The notes beneath the pieces are model-generated. The model did not search any database and had not been told where the DNA came from. It was given only the letters and a program-made list of their open reading frames with translations. Shown here piece by piece: positions 13,025 through 26,691 of a DNA stretch of 64,000 nucleotides. Origin of the DNA: Hirudo medicinalis (lineage: Eukaryota > Annelida > Clitellata > Hirudinida > Hirudinidae); NCBI GenBank assembly GCA_011800805.1, contig MPNW01000168.1, positions 270,614 through 334,613 on the forward strand, given 5' to 3'. Both the position numbers and the translations under genes were made by a program. Numbering within the stretch: position 1 is the stretch's first letter; every line of letters begins with the position of its first letter.

Positions 13025-14809
13025 TTACGTCCATTTTACTTGCATCATTTGTAATTCAAATTGAAGGAATAAATAGCAATTTAGGCGTTGTTCATCCGCC
13101 AATAAATTCTCAAGGTCACGAGGATGGAAATTCAACGGCGCGACTGGAGTCTTTCCGCCTGCCTCTGCAATTCTATCTTCTCCTGTTCTTCCTTCTGAAG
13201 TTTGTAGGTCAAAGTTCAGGTTTGAACAATTACAGCAAGTCATAAAAATATTCACCGAAAGATGCCAACGTAAAGTGAGAGCCCTTCTTCCATCCCTCAT
13301 TGGTTGAGAATACCTCAACTGCTCCATTCTTCGCGCGCCTGTTGTTATCGTCTGCTCCACGATCAGAATTATTTTCGCCCACTTTGAAGTTAATTCAGAT
13401 TTATTAATAAATTGCTTTTTATTCTCTAAAATATTTAATTCAAATTGGATTCATTTCCTTGAAGGAGACTTCAATTTTCAAATATTTGCTGGGCCTTAGT
13501 TGTTGAATTTCTTCTTTTAATTAATTTATTCATCAAAGCATTTAATAATTAAATATGATTAACACCAACATTAACGAAAAATAAATAAAACAAAAAATAA
13601 AAATAGAACATAGTTAACGTTTACAAGACTTGAAAGGCAAGGATGGAAATGAGAATGCATAAAATGATTTAAGTCAGGTAACATTTGGAAAATATTTGGG
13701 AACGTCATGATGTCATTTGCTCGTCTTTGAAACTTTATTTAAACAAAATTTAGACACGTATTTTGAGCAAACATTCTCTATTTTGCTTTTTATAATGACC
13801 AACCATTTCAAGGGAGACATACCTGTCGAAGCCACTCCCTCTGTGATTGGTTGACGCAGTCGTAGGTGTGTCCCATCATGGCGATCAACATATTGACCAA
13901 CAACAGAGCCACCAGCACCATATAAACAACGAATATGGCCTGCAATTACCAATGTTTTTGTAACTGTAATTGTTGTTATTATTGGCATTATTAACGCTTT
14001 TATTATTTATGACGTCATCTGGTGTCCAACGAAGGCAGTCTTTTCCAAGTTAATTGCGACCAATTGCTTCAAGATCAATCGTCTGCAACCTGAAGACCGT
14101 CAGAATTGATAATCTTTCTAAGAATAATATTCACCTGTACGGTGTAGATGTGACCGTGAGCTTCCTGCAATGTCAACGAGCCCTTATCTTATTAATATTA
14201 ATATTAATTACTATTAATATTCATTAAATAACCACCCTGGCATTGTCCTTCATCATGGTTAGGGTGACATTGGTCTCAAGTTTGGAGTAGATGTCAGCAA
14301 AAGCTCCAATGGACATGCGAAACATGGCCATAATTGATTCTATGGCGTCTTCAAACATCTCGTTCTTGTATCCTCTGAACATGGTGAACATGGCTGTGGA
14401 ATGATGGTTGCCTTACGTCATTAATTACCAATAAATTTACAAGTAAATTTGTATATTGAGTTACTGCCTATCACTATTAAAGAGTTACTGCAGTATGTTA
14501 ATTATCACATAAACATTGTAATACAATATTGTTTTTTAGAAAAGGCTTCTTCAATGAAGTTAATGATGATGGTGATCAATGTGACATTTCATGACATTTG
14601 AAATACTTACTACCATTACTAGATGTCAAATGACTCTCACCTTGAGAGAAGCCAATGAGGAAGATGAGATAGATGGAGAAGAAGCGGAGGAGATCAGTGA
14701 CAACCATTTGGTAGATCATCACTACAAACTCTCCAACTGTTTTGAAGCCCCTGTTCCATTCAAATATTTTTCAACAATTGACTAAATAATTCATTCATTT
14801 TCATCACAC

Positions 14810-14873
<64 letters not shown>

Positions 14874-14879
14874 GTAGTA

Positions 14880-14915
<36 letters not shown>

Positions 14916-17158
14916 GTAGTAATAGTAATAATAATAATAATAATAGTAATAATAATAATAATAATAATAGTAATAGTAATAATAATAATAATAATAATAT
15001 ATATTTAAATAACTTTATTTATAAATTTACATAATTTATATTATATATTATTATAAAAATTATTATAAAATATTTGTATTAATATAAAATATATAATGTT
15101 TATATTGTCATATTATCACATAATAATTTTAATAATAATTTTTTTTAAATGATTATTGTTTTTGTAAGTTATTACAGATAATAATTATTATTTAATTATT
15201 ATTTTTATTATTATTCAATTATTATTTTGAAAGTTAGAAAAACACTGAGACCTGCAGAAGAAAAGGAAGTAAGGTCCTGCAAAAAGAAGAACCAGTACAG
15301 CAAGTACATCGGCCCATTTGTACTTGCACATTCCAGTACAGGGAACCATAATTATGACTAATATGTTCGATGTGAGGAACATGGTTTTTGAAGGAGAAAC
15401 CATCTGATCAAATTTTCATTATTATTATGATTGCTACTATTATTAATAATAATAATTACTATTAATATTATTATTATACTATTACTATTCTTATTATTAT
15501 TATTATTATTATGTATGATTATATATTAGTATTATACATGATAAAAATATTCCTAACATCAAAGTTATGTAATTCATCAATTAAGTACTGCCATTAACCA
15601 ATGTCAAAATGAAAGTGTTCTCTCCTGTGAAATATTCATGTTTATTACCATGGTTCTGAAGTAGTTCTTGTAGCCCTGATGGTGGAGTTCTTTGATGGAG
15701 AGAACGATGTAAATGATTGAACCGACGAGAGTCAACAACTCAAGAATTATCCTGGCCTGAAATAAGACATTTACAAAGGTGCACTGTAATAATTACTTTG
15801 GAATGTAATAATTACACGGACTTCAAAACATCGCAGTGGTGAAAATAGTCTTTAATGCTTTATCGTTTATACATCGTGTGTAGCACTTTTACTCTCGGGT
15901 TACAAGATTGATGAGTTTAGTATCCTTTGAAATCCCACCTGATTTGCAGGTGAATCGAAGTGGAGTTGGTAGCAGGGATCGATGAAGATGGCTTCTCTAG
16001 TCAACAAAGTGATATTGGAGGTGGGCATCGAACACGAGGGTTTAACAGTGGCAGGTCTGAGAACAAAGGCAACTGAGGCGATTGCATAATAGACCAGGAA
16101 GAAAATGAAGCGCCTAAAAAATCTAGAAACAAAGTTAAAATACAATAAAGTGACAAAAACAAGTAAAGCATTAAAACTAATCAAATGACGACAAAAGCAG
16201 CGTTAAAATTGATTTTCCACCTGAACCTGGCAAAAGTTTCCCACTTTTCGTGTAGTAACTGCGCAACCGTTCCATCAATCATTTCGAGATGTTCGGGTTT
16301 TTCCTGACACACGAAACGTTTCACTTTCATGAATAATTTAAAACAAAAAGAAAATATTTTTAAGTTTAAAAATTTCTTAACCATGAAATTATTATATTTC
16401 CCCGAAATATAAAAAATTATTTCATATTTTATTCGTAATTATGTGCAATGTCATGGAACACCTCCATAACCACATCCAGGTGCAAATCCTGAAATAATAC
16501 GCCAATTAAATACGCCCGCATGCAAATCAATCGCAAAATTATGCTCAAAATTCTCTTTCAAGTTCGCAAATAATTCTGAAATAAAACAAATCGATCATTT
16601 GCTTAATCAACTTTGATCAAAATGTAAGAAGGTTTATCTTTTCTGAAAATGATTCTGCTTGATGACTTGTGAATGTGCGATCGAAAGCAATTGAAACAAT
16701 GATTGATACCCGTAAGTTGATGTGTTTAATTGGTTGAAACAATGATTAATACCCGTAAGTTGATATGTTTAATTGGTTGAAACATTGATTGATACCCGTA
16801 AGTTGATATGTTTAATTGGTTGAAACATTGATTGATACCCGTAAGTTGATGTGTTTAATTGGTTGAAACATTGATTGATACCCGTAAGTTGATATGTTTA
16901 ATTGGTTGAAACATTGATTGATACCCCGTAGACGATGAGGCAAAGAACGGAATCGTTGTTGATGCCTCCTGATTCCGAAATACTGTCCATGTGTTCGAGA
17001 GGATACCCTGCACATGCCACATCGCCGTAAATCCAGTACATTTCCCTGTCCACTTTCACTATGTGGTCGTAGATCTGATGAAATTCAAAATGTATTATTA
17101 ATTATTAATAATTTATACTTCTTTAATTATGTTATTATTCTTATTATTATTGTAACGT

Positions 17159-17193
<35 letters not shown>

Positions 17194-20100
17194 ATTATGT
17201 TATTATTGAGCTGTCAGATTTATTTCCCCTGAAAACATTCAGAAAATTTCAAATTTTTATTACGTTATTATTGATTCAATCAAAATAATCATCAGATGAT
17301 TTACTTCTTTGTGACCGAGTTTTGCAGCGAGTGTTAAAGGAGTCAAGTTCTGCTTGTTTTTCAAATTCATCTTTGCCCCGAGCGATATCAGAAGGTCAAA
17401 CAAATCCTGCAAAATGATTTTTAATAATTTATGTCACATTTTTAAACATGTTTGAAATAACAAAAATAAAAATTAAAAAAATTAAAATGAAATCTCACCT
17501 CAGGATTTCCGTAACTCTGGAAATAATGTGAGTTTTAGTTACAACAATTGTATGCGAGAGAGCTCCAATGTTTTGTTGCATCTCAAAATAATTGCATAAA
17601 CGTAATAACGACATTATTAAATGTCTACTTTATAAGCATATTTTATTATATTATATTAGTTTATAAAATTATATTTTAAGCAAATAACAATAATAATGGT
17701 AATAATTAATATTATAATATTATTGGTATTAATATTAATAAGTATAATAATAATAATTACTATTGTTATATATATATTTAGCAATAAGATGTTAGTGTTG
17801 TTGTATATTCGTGAAGCTAGAAACTCACTCTTGCAACTTCACATCTCTGCTTCATCTGATGACAAATGAAATGGAACTAAATCTAATTTGATGTCATCAG
17901 GAAATAACATTTACAATGGTGATTGAATGAACCTTGTAGTAATGAATGACTATCATATGCAGGGCAGTGTTTCCCAGAGAATCCTGAAGATTGGCGTCAG
18001 CACCTCTTGCGATGAGCAGACGTATGCATTCTTCCTGACCCATACATGTGGCAAATCCGAGCGGGAACTCACCCCAGTACGTGTAGCTTCAAACAACAAA
18101 ATATAAAAACATCCATCGAACAACTGCAACTATGCATTTCATTGTTTAAAGCGAATATTTACCTGTCGTAATTGGTGTCCTTGGCAAGTTCAAACCACTC
18201 GTGTTGGAAGGTACTTGTGCGAGATGCCTTCAAGTCTTCAGGTATGTAAAAGTTTCCACAGCACCTTTGATGGTAATCAGCCCCTCTGTCCAACAAAAAT
18301 TTCACCATGGCGGGATCTTCGTTTACGATGGACATGTGCAAAACACTCTCTCCTGATTGGTCGACATGTGCAGGTGTTTATAATTTATTCATTTTAAGAA
18401 AAAATAAATGTCAGTCGTTTTGGAGGTAAGGTGTTCAGAAGGAAATATTTGCGTATTATTTCTTGTATTATTACACAGATATTTTTAATAATTTATAATT
18501 TAATTTATTTGAAAACGATATCATTATATCAATATTTTATTTCAAAGTTTAATTTGGAAATCTCAGTGTGTTTTACAAAAAGTAATTTAAAGTTTTGGAT
18601 TAATTATATTCTTTTATTAAAAAAGGAGAATTTATAAAATTCGTTTTGACGAAAGGTAAATAATTTAGTATTATTTTGTATCATTAGATTTCTTACAAAT
18701 GTGAATTTGAGAATCTATTGCATGTGTTTTTTTTATAAATTCTATAAATTTAAATTCTCGAAAAAAGAATTTATTAATTTTTAATATATAATTTCCTTTT
18801 GGCAAAAAGAATATAAAATCAGATCGTGAGTAAGAAGATAATATTCACTGATTTAAACGAACGTGGATCACCAAATGAATCAAATTTATCAAGCATTATG
18901 CAATTAATTTGCAATCAATTTTGGTTTTTGCAAAAGTTTTCTTGCTTCTGGTATTTGTTCTCTTTGCTTCAAGAATATAAATACTAGAAATATTAAAACA
19001 TTCAAATAAATTATTAAAAAATTAAAACAATGTTAAAATTATTAAAAATAAGGTTGTTTTAAATTCAACATTAATTTATTACTTTTATTAAAATATAAAT
19101 TTTTGAAGAATTAAAGTGCTTCCAGCTTAGCAGAATTTTTTTATCCTTCGACGTGGAAGTTCTAACTTCCTAATTATTCCGGTGCAAGTTCGGGTCATTA
19201 GGAGTTTCAGTAATTGAGTTAAATTTAAGCCTCTTTAAGTTGTATGCTTAATGGCGTCAGTTCGAACCCATTTAAAGAGGCGAAAAACAATCACAGCCCT
19301 GCATTGACTTCAAACAAATGCGTTGTTATAGTTTAAAAAATGAAAAGCAATTGCGTATTGTACTCACAGAGGATACATTTCACGAGTTATTTAAGGTACT
19401 CCTTATTTATAGACAGATCAATCCATTTTCCATGTGAAAATCCTTAAGAGCGTGTTTAGGAATCCATGCTTATGTTTGCATTTCATGTTTTAAGGGCCTC
19501 TCAGATGTTGCAAAGGTCGGCAATGTGAGATTGCAATCCTCAAAAACAGTATAAAATAATGTGCACTTCCCTCGGTTAAAACCTAAATATGGTTTATTTC
19601 TGGTAATTAAATATGTAATTAAATTGGTTCACTGCACCTAAAAATTACATTCGACAATGACACTAAGAACACCAACTTTTGTGAATCAACCTCATTTTCT
19701 TCCTTTCGAAGCACTTAAATTACAAAAACTTTTCAAGCGAAAAACATTTAACCTTTTGTCAACTTGCATTTGGGGCATAATATTTGACGTTATCTCCCAC
19801 GCCGCTTTCAAACGAATTATTATAAAAGAAATTTAAACAGGTTTACAAACTGATTCTTGGTCAAAACATTCGTGCTCTAATGGATGTAGTAGGATAGGAA
19901 AGATTTAGTAAGTCAAACATCAATTTGAACCAACCGTAGAACTCGTCGAGGACGTAAATGTCTTTGACGAGTTTTGGGAAAATGTTGAGGAGTCTTTTGG
20001 CAAGATCGGCATGGATTGAAGTTCCCTTCAAAAAGCAGACGTGCAGTGGAGTCTCTCCAAGGCTTCCTCTTTTGTCCAACCTCCAACAAACCTCCTTGTA

Positions 20101-20714
20101 CTGACGCCCTGTTAAAACATTTGGCTATCATTTCATTTAATTTCATTTCGCTCTTTCTTTCTACGGTGCGGTATATTTGTAAAAGTTCACTTTTTAAAAA
20201 TAGCTTGCAATAAGAGAACTGAATGCAATAAGTTTCAGATAAAACCGTTCAAAGAACTGACAAACGAAATATTATTACATATCACCAACAAAAATTAGAT
20301 TCTGATTTTAAATTACCTCTTCTCGACATTTCTTCGGTCATGGATTCCAAGTTGAAGACATTGGTCATCATTTTCTTATCGAATTCACTTTTCTTCCACC
20401 CTTCTCGCAATTGGACGATTTCTGAGATGTGGACGAGCTCTCCTTCTCCGCCGTTGTACAGGTAGGGCAGGAAGCAAGTTTTGATCCTGTCATCAACCTC
20501 TTTGTAGTCCTTCGTCTTGGAAGCCTTAAGCAGAAGAAACTCACTTGTCAATGACGATGACCCGGTTTAAGTTGTCAAATACCTTTTTCATGAGTTCAAT
20601 AAGTTCCCCTCCACCATTAACATCGGTGTATTGATATATGGGAGTCTGCCCAGCACCTCCTGCAGCCTGTTGCTTGACAGCGTCAGAGACTTGACTACCT
20701 AACTTGTTCCCCAT
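13025..20714 (-). CDS. TRPV cation channel, Nanchung/OCR-like (about 18 exons)
   Basis: Subunit of a TRPV channel; in insects Nanchung works with Inactive in mechanosensory cilia. Exons, all with matching phase: 20714-20583, 20524-20317, 20108-19935, 18352-18163, 18086-17933, 17855-17829, 17516-17499, 17406-17305, 17074-16925, 16303-16221, 16113-15939, 15756-15649, 15403-15252, 14750-14641, 14393-14236, 14164-14135, 13939-13823, and 13381 to 13256 or 13025. The start MGNKLGS is followed by ankyrin repeats to about residue 335 ([21 protein letters not shown]). S1 begins near 413, the pore segment is [10 protein letters not shown]6 contains [11 protein letters not shown], and a TRP-box W follows. 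Length is 738 residues plus an unresolved end, or 814 if the last frame is read to its stop at 13025. Two micro-exons (27 and 18 nt) are less certain. The paralogue choice (Nan versus Inactive) is inferred. Confidence 0.88.
14809..14999. repeat. (AAT)n microsatellite with AGT interruptions
   Basis: About 190 bp of TAA/AAT repeat with scattered TAG triplets, in an intron of the TRPV gene (between the 15403-15252 and 14750-14641 exons). Confidence 0.95.
16691..16926. repeat. 43-bp minisatellite abutting a TRPV exon
   Basis: The motif CCCGTAAGTTGAT recurs at 16709, 16752, 16795, 16838 and 16881, with the partner CCCCGTAGACG at 16924: a strict 43-bp period. The last unit overlaps the end of the 17074-16925 exon. 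On the minus (gene) strand each unit contains ACGGGTATCAATC, a near copy of the real 5' splice site ACGGGGTATCAATC. Confidence 0.92.
17158..17192. repeat. (TTG)n microsatellite
   Basis: Eleven uninterrupted GTT/TTG triplets in a TRPV intron. Confidence 0.9.
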
Positions 20715-21192
20715 GCCAATGCGAAGTCAACAATAAAATTTTGAAACAAATCTCACGGTCGGGAGGATATTTGATGCCAACCTAAAATGGCGACTGCCAC
20801 AGCAGCATACGTACTTTTATACTCCAGGAAAGTATAAAAATTATCAATTCCAAGCACACGAGGACGCACGAATCGATACCTCCGTTGGTTTAGCTATCAT
20901 TTGTTTCCATGACGACACTCGCGCTAGTACTTCCGTCAATGGCACTCGACAAAATGACGTCATTTTTAAGTTGGAGACTCTGTTATGACATTTATTGAAA
21001 TAATAATTCAATCAGGACCATCGGTTGGCGCTTTGGACAACTAAAGTCACAATCAATAATTGCAAAAGAAAAGTTTTCTCTGAAGTCTCTAAAATTGATT
21101 TCAGTTCAACGTGGATTGCTTGAATAAACGGTGAAGATCGGACAAATACCGACTCCGAATTTCCGGGCTGAAGTTAAAAGTGGATTGAAATT

Positions 21193-24100
21193 TTACGTCC
21201 GTGTTTCAAGCTTGTTGTGAAGTTGGGGGGATTTTTGCAGCTGATTGGTGTGCTTGACTTGTTTATTCAAATGTTGATGTGCCTGTTGCTGGTGATGATG
21301 ATGGTGATGATGTTGCTGGGGAGGAGTTAGCTGTTGATTATTATTATCGTGTTGGTGACCAAGTTTCGAAGGAGCCTGCCTCTTTTGGTGAGGCGAAACA
21401 TCACACCTGCTTCGAATTTCCTGTTTCGAATGTTTGTGATTTTGACCTTCGTTATTTTGGCCGGTCACATCCGGCCTCGTGGTTTTGTTGGTCGAGTTGT
21501 CCAAAGAGTTGTCCGCGGATTTTTCCGAATCCCTGCGGGTCCTTGATCTGCTTCGAGTCTCAACTCCGTGTGCGTCCGGTGGATCAGGTTTGGTCTTGGT
21601 GAAATTCAGCAGGTCTGTGTGCATCCTTAGGACTTGCTGAAGGTTCGTGCTGTGACTCATTATTATGCGTCCGTTCAGAAAGACTTTTTGGTCGGTGGGT
21701 TTACATGTTTGATAAGCAACAAGTGAAGGCTGTTGGTGATGGTCTTGTGGAGAAGTAGTTGCCGAAGAAAGTGCATCGAAAGAACGAGATTGACGGTTAT
21801 GGATTGGATGATTTCCACCCGACATGTTTCCCTCTAGACTCAGATGTTTTCCATCCTGAAGTTATTATTCAATTCAAGTGAAACATTATCATCACCGTCA
21901 CCGTCACCGTCATCGTCATCGTCATAGTCATCGTCATCATCATCAGCATCATCATCAGCATCATCATCATCATCATCTCACCGCTAACTAAGCTTTAAAC
22001 TCACCATTACCTGAGATCGTTTATTGAGGCGCTGGATCATTTCTATATTTAGACGGGCATTCTTCAAAATCATAAACAATCAATTTCAGCGAATATTTGT
22101 CAATAATTCACTTAACTCTCAAGATAAGCATCAAGTTATTCATTTATTTTGCTTTTTTTTTTCGTATAAGATTTCCTATTTGCTACATAAATTTGCATAT
22201 ATTTTAGATTTAATTATCAAAAAAATAGTTTAAAAAAATAATTTATTAAGTAAACAATAGCCTTTGAGTGAAGATATTTTTTAATTAAAGAAAAATGAGC
22301 CCACCTCAGCCCTGAGATGCTTGTTTACAACACCGAGTTCGTCTATCGTGTGCTTCAGTTCCGCCTCTCGCAGTTGGTAGAGTGTCATGTCTTCGTCGTA
22401 CTGAATTAATTGAACAAGTTTGACGAGTTGGAAATCTTGAAAAAAGTATCAGCTCTCTAATTACAAATTGGATTTTTTATGGTGACTAAGTCCGCAAAGA
22501 ATCCAAGTTCATTCATCCATTCATTCGTTCATTCGTTCGCATGCATTAGCGATTTAAAAATGTAAATATTTCAACGTAAAATTGCTCTTTCTCCGAAATT
22601 CGAGTTCTAGATTGTAAAATTTAAGCTGCCATGAGAACTTACGAATGTTATGTGGTTATTTATAGGTTAACAATTTTAGATTTGGAAATCGAAAACCTGG
22701 GCCTCTTGGTCGGAAATGTTGAGTTTGAGGTCAGAGATGAGGGACTGCATTTCTTTTTCCTTACCACGACATTCCACCAAAACCTCGCGCAATCTGCAAA
22801 TTTCAGCTTCTAGTCTCTTGATATTGCTATCCCTCAAGGCAATCTGTAGAGGGGAAAATAATATTATAATATACTTAATTATTATTATTATTATTCAGTT
22901 AATTATTTCATCATTATTAATTTCTTTCTTGCTTTCGGGAGGCTTCAGATCTTTGCCCTTCTTTGTTTCTCGAAAAAGCTATCACACCATGGACTACTTT
23001 TTCAGTGATAAGCCATGATTACGATTGGACGATTTTCAATCCAGATGTTTGATTGAAATGATGGAACTGTACCGTCTGTGAAAGTTCTTATTAGTGGCCA
23101 ATTTATCTTCTGATGTAGTGATTAAACGCGAATCATCAATCATTTCTTTATTCGGGTCTACAACATTTTCTGCACGTTCGTTCATCTGCTGAGCTTGGGA
23201 AATACTTGATTTCTTCGACGGGAACAATTTCAATCTCTCAACACCTCGTCAAGTGATGGAAATACAAATGCAACAAATGCAAACATACATTTCTTCAAAA
23301 TGTGATTGGGCAGAAAATAGTTCCCGAAAAGAAATGCTTTTGGGTGAAAAAGTTACTGTGTCGCCTATTGTTATGAACAGATTTATGGCGTTTGCTAAAA
23401 TATTGTCTAAAAAGAGAATAAAAAAAAATGTCTGTCTCAAAATGGTGAAATTATGAAGAATTAAAATTGAAATGATTTGCCTCGGGGTTTTTTAATCGAA
23501 ATTGTTCGAACCTTAGTTTCGGATAGAATCGGATTTTTGCGTAATATAGACAAGCGGTGTTAGATACATTTCGATGTTTACCTTCCTATGGAGTTCTTCC
23601 ATCCTTCCTCTGTAATCTCGGAGGTGAGCTATCAAATTGTCTTCCCGTTGTCTGGATGCATCTACCTCTTTCTGTGCTCTGGAAAGAATTCTTTGCCTCT
23701 CTTCGTCATCTTCGGAGTCTGAAACACTCCTTCGCATCTGCCGAACATCGGACCTCTAATAAAAATTATCAACAATCGTCTGCTCAATAACTGAAAATAA
23801 TTTCAATACATTAATATTAATACCGAATGCAACAAATTGCTAGAAGATAATAAAAGCTGCGAGGGATGGAGTGGGTGAGGTTCGGGAAAAATGAGTTTGA
23901 AATTTATGGCTGAATACGTGGTAAGTCATACGAATGAGTGATGAATCACTAAAAACAAAGAACGGATAAAAACTGAGGCATCTATAAAAGGTTCTTCTCT
24001 GAAAAATAATTATCTCTTCATATCTAAGTAACCATGGTGATATTCAGCCTTCCATCCAAATGGTAGAATGCTCCGTTTGTAAAAAATAAGAATGAGAACT

Positions 24101-26283
24101 TGTTTAAGTAATTCAATTGTCATTAGCAGAACAATGCACGGATGCTGCCTTTCACTCGAGCTCCATTGCAAGAAGCCAATTAGGTTTCAGTTCAAAGTAA
24201 ATACAACCACGTTGTAACTTCAAATTGATGCTTAACATCACAGACTGTTCTGTTGATAACTGGAGTTTTAGAAATATTCTGATGAAATTATGCAAAGTGT
24301 ATTAAGTTATAATGAATCAATATGGTAAACATTTGTAATCAACTAAGATTAACGGCTGGTTACAGATCATCATAATCGAGAAGGATTTTAGGATTTCATA
24401 ATTTGAAAGATAAAATCGTCAAACTTGATTCTCATTCGAGAGATTAGGAGTACTGGAATGAAGTTCTTGCAGGCGGCTGTTTGCATCCCTCGTCTCGAGC
24501 ACCATCGTCCAATCAGCCTGGACGGATTTATCCTCGCATGTGGTCGACCTTTCATGTCTCTTGGAATTCTTCGGAGAAATTCAAGACTGCGTTAAACTTG
24601 AAATCGCTATGATCTTTAAGGATCATGAATGCTTCTAGACCGAGCTGATTAACGAAATGTATCTCAAATCGCGAACTTAAACATGACACGCTTCCAAAAA
24701 TGGACCTTGGCTCATTGCATATAAGTTTTAGGCATCTCTTGATAATAACAATAACAAGTCCAAGAAAGGAAACCAACTTCGGAGAGTTCGAGGAGATGCG
24801 TCATTACCAGTTCAAGAAATTCTGATTTCCCGTCTCCACTTAACTCTTCGTTACGTTTCTTTGAATCATTCATCGTCAAATCAGTAGTTCGGGATCAGGG
24901 AGGTGAAACCAACGGAATTAATCGACGCACGGCGCTTAAAAGTTGAATGACGGAGCAACTCACTGGGAGCTGTTGGCGCTGTCCAACAACAGATGTGGAA
25001 ATAAAACCGGTTAATCCGGGAGTTGGTGGGCATTAATTCGTGGTGATGTCCACATGGAGCGGTGGTTCGTTGGAGTAAGTCACAACAAGTTTGGGAAACA
25101 TGGCGCAAGAAACATTGAAAAATTGGTCTCATTGAAGAAGTTAAATTGGATGATAAATTTAAACAAAACATATCTCCTCGCTTTTTCATCACCACACTAT
25201 TCATTCGATCCTCACGACATTTGGTGAGAGCCTCGCTAATATGTTCAATGAAGATTCGGACATTCATCATCGGGAGATCAAGCTGGTGATTTCTCGCGAG
25301 AATTGTGCTCAGCGGCAGGCGACGGACGGTTTAATTGTTTGTTCAGCTCACTTGGCTTTTAAATAACCACCCAGGAGCGGCTCCGACGCATGTGGAGAAT
25401 GAAATTTGAAAAAATAAACACGAGAAGCACTCACTTTTCCATCTCCGATTATGATGAACTTGAGATCTTTGCTATCTCCTCCATCTTTTAACAAGTATTT
25501 CAGGTTTTCTAAGACTGGAATAGTTAAATTTACATAAGTTTCGGAGAAAATTCAATTTAAGAGAACGTATCTTTTTTTCAGAAAAATTCGAAGAATTTCT
25601 TAGTTTTCTAAAAAAAGCTTAATGGAGCGATTGAATTGGTGGTAGGCGAGAGAATAGTTAAGTTAAATAGGATCATCAGTTTACATAAACGAAATTGTTG
25701 GCACCAACTACCGAGTTTAGTGCACGTGTTAACATTGCCACGCGAAAATGCTTCCACAAATATCAGAAAAATCGGAACGTCATTGAACTGAAGGCATTTT
25801 TGAGGTTTATTCATTATTCAGGAGAAGCACAACCCTACGAAAGGACTCTATGAAAGAATGTCATACATACATGTACTAGCCTGCAGATGTTGGAGTGTGT
25901 GCTGAGGGTGGAATGCATCTGAGATTTTGTGAAACACGTTCGTCATCGGCAGAAGACGTCTCGTCCTGCGAGGCATGCCAATTGCCATTCAAAATGTTCG
26001 GGCATTTTCGATCCACCTTTCTGGGTCGGTTGGATGATGATTTGTCTGATCCTCTCGTCCATTTGCGCTTTCCGTGGTTTTCGTTTTGCTGATTTTGAAG
26101 GTCGTTGATGTCCGATCTGCGGGGAGTTTTACAGTAGCGGCGGAGAAAGTCCTGCTTCTCCAGCGAAGTCATGTTGTTGAAATCCGAAATATCCATAACC
26201 AAATGGTTGTTATTCCTCATGGCGCCAGTTTCGTGTAATGAATCCCAAACTCTTTTCTCATTGTAGGTCGTGTACCCTCCCAT
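21193..26283 (-). CDS. Coiled-coil protein with histidine/glutamine-rich tail, family not recognised (8 exons)
   Basis: Model: 26283-25881, 25508-25435, 24843-24778, 23755-23582, 22843-22697, 22400-22305, 22061-22011, 21855-21193. All phases agree and give 557 residues. The N-terminal exon (MGGYTTYNEKR) is charged and Ser/Asn-rich. Residues about 180-355 are heptad-rich with many Arg/Glu/Leu (RQREDNLIAHLRDYRGRMEE; AEICRLREVLVE), typical of an extended coiled coil, and include an acidic phosphoacceptor-like SVSDSEDDEE. The last exon is basic and polar, with an H/Q tract. The first intron fits only a GC donor (GCAG|GCTAGT), since the GT five bases downstream would create a stop after joining. 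A cytoskeletal or centrosomal scaffold would fit the composition, but that is only a guess. The small exon 24843-24778 is the weakest. Confidence 0.65.
21890..21979. repeat. ATC/GTC trinucleotide microsatellite
   Basis: Imperfect ATC, GTC and AGC triplets in the last intron of the coiled-coil gene. Confidence 0.9.
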
Positions 26284-26691
26284 AGCAGACGACGAAACTT
26301 CTTAGAAATACATTTGTTCGTTACCCTTTCTAACGACCGAAGGCGTCCAAAAGCAGAACATGCGCTATTTTGTACTCAACGATGCTTGTTTATGAAGCTT
26401 ACGTATGAGGTTATAAGCCTAACACAAATAATCGGTGGGCCACTTTGCAGGAGTCTGAGCCTGCAACTGCTAGGTAGCAGAAGTGAATCCGATCTGGACA
26501 CCTGCTCTTTGGTCTTCAACTTCATTGAAATTCCCTTTTTACTGTATAAACCAGCGCCTACGGATTCTGTAAAAACCGAGTGCTATGACCACTTTTGGAC
26601 GCACACAATTGATTTTATTCACGAATACAACTTTCGGTGACTTCAAACAAGTTTTTTTTTCAACAAAAAGTAAACAGGATGAAGGTGAGCA

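Noticed and set aside
16440..16492. Possible extra TRPV exon (acceptor TTTCAG followed by [17 protein letters not shown])
   Set aside because: The exons on either side join in phase without it, and the joined sequence matches the family at that point; the frame also runs into a stop soon after without a good donor.
19230..19285. Possible tRNA gene: a TTCGAACCC-like loop flanked by complementary GCCTCTTTAA / TTAAAGAGGC
   Set aside because: Only about 53 nt between the ends of the stem, and no anticodon arm or D arm can be folded. A hairpin is real, a tRNA is not supported.
24881..25270. 129-codon minus-strand frame inside the coiled-coil gene
   Set aside because: Lies in an intron of the phase-consistent model; low-information sequence with no recognisable domain.
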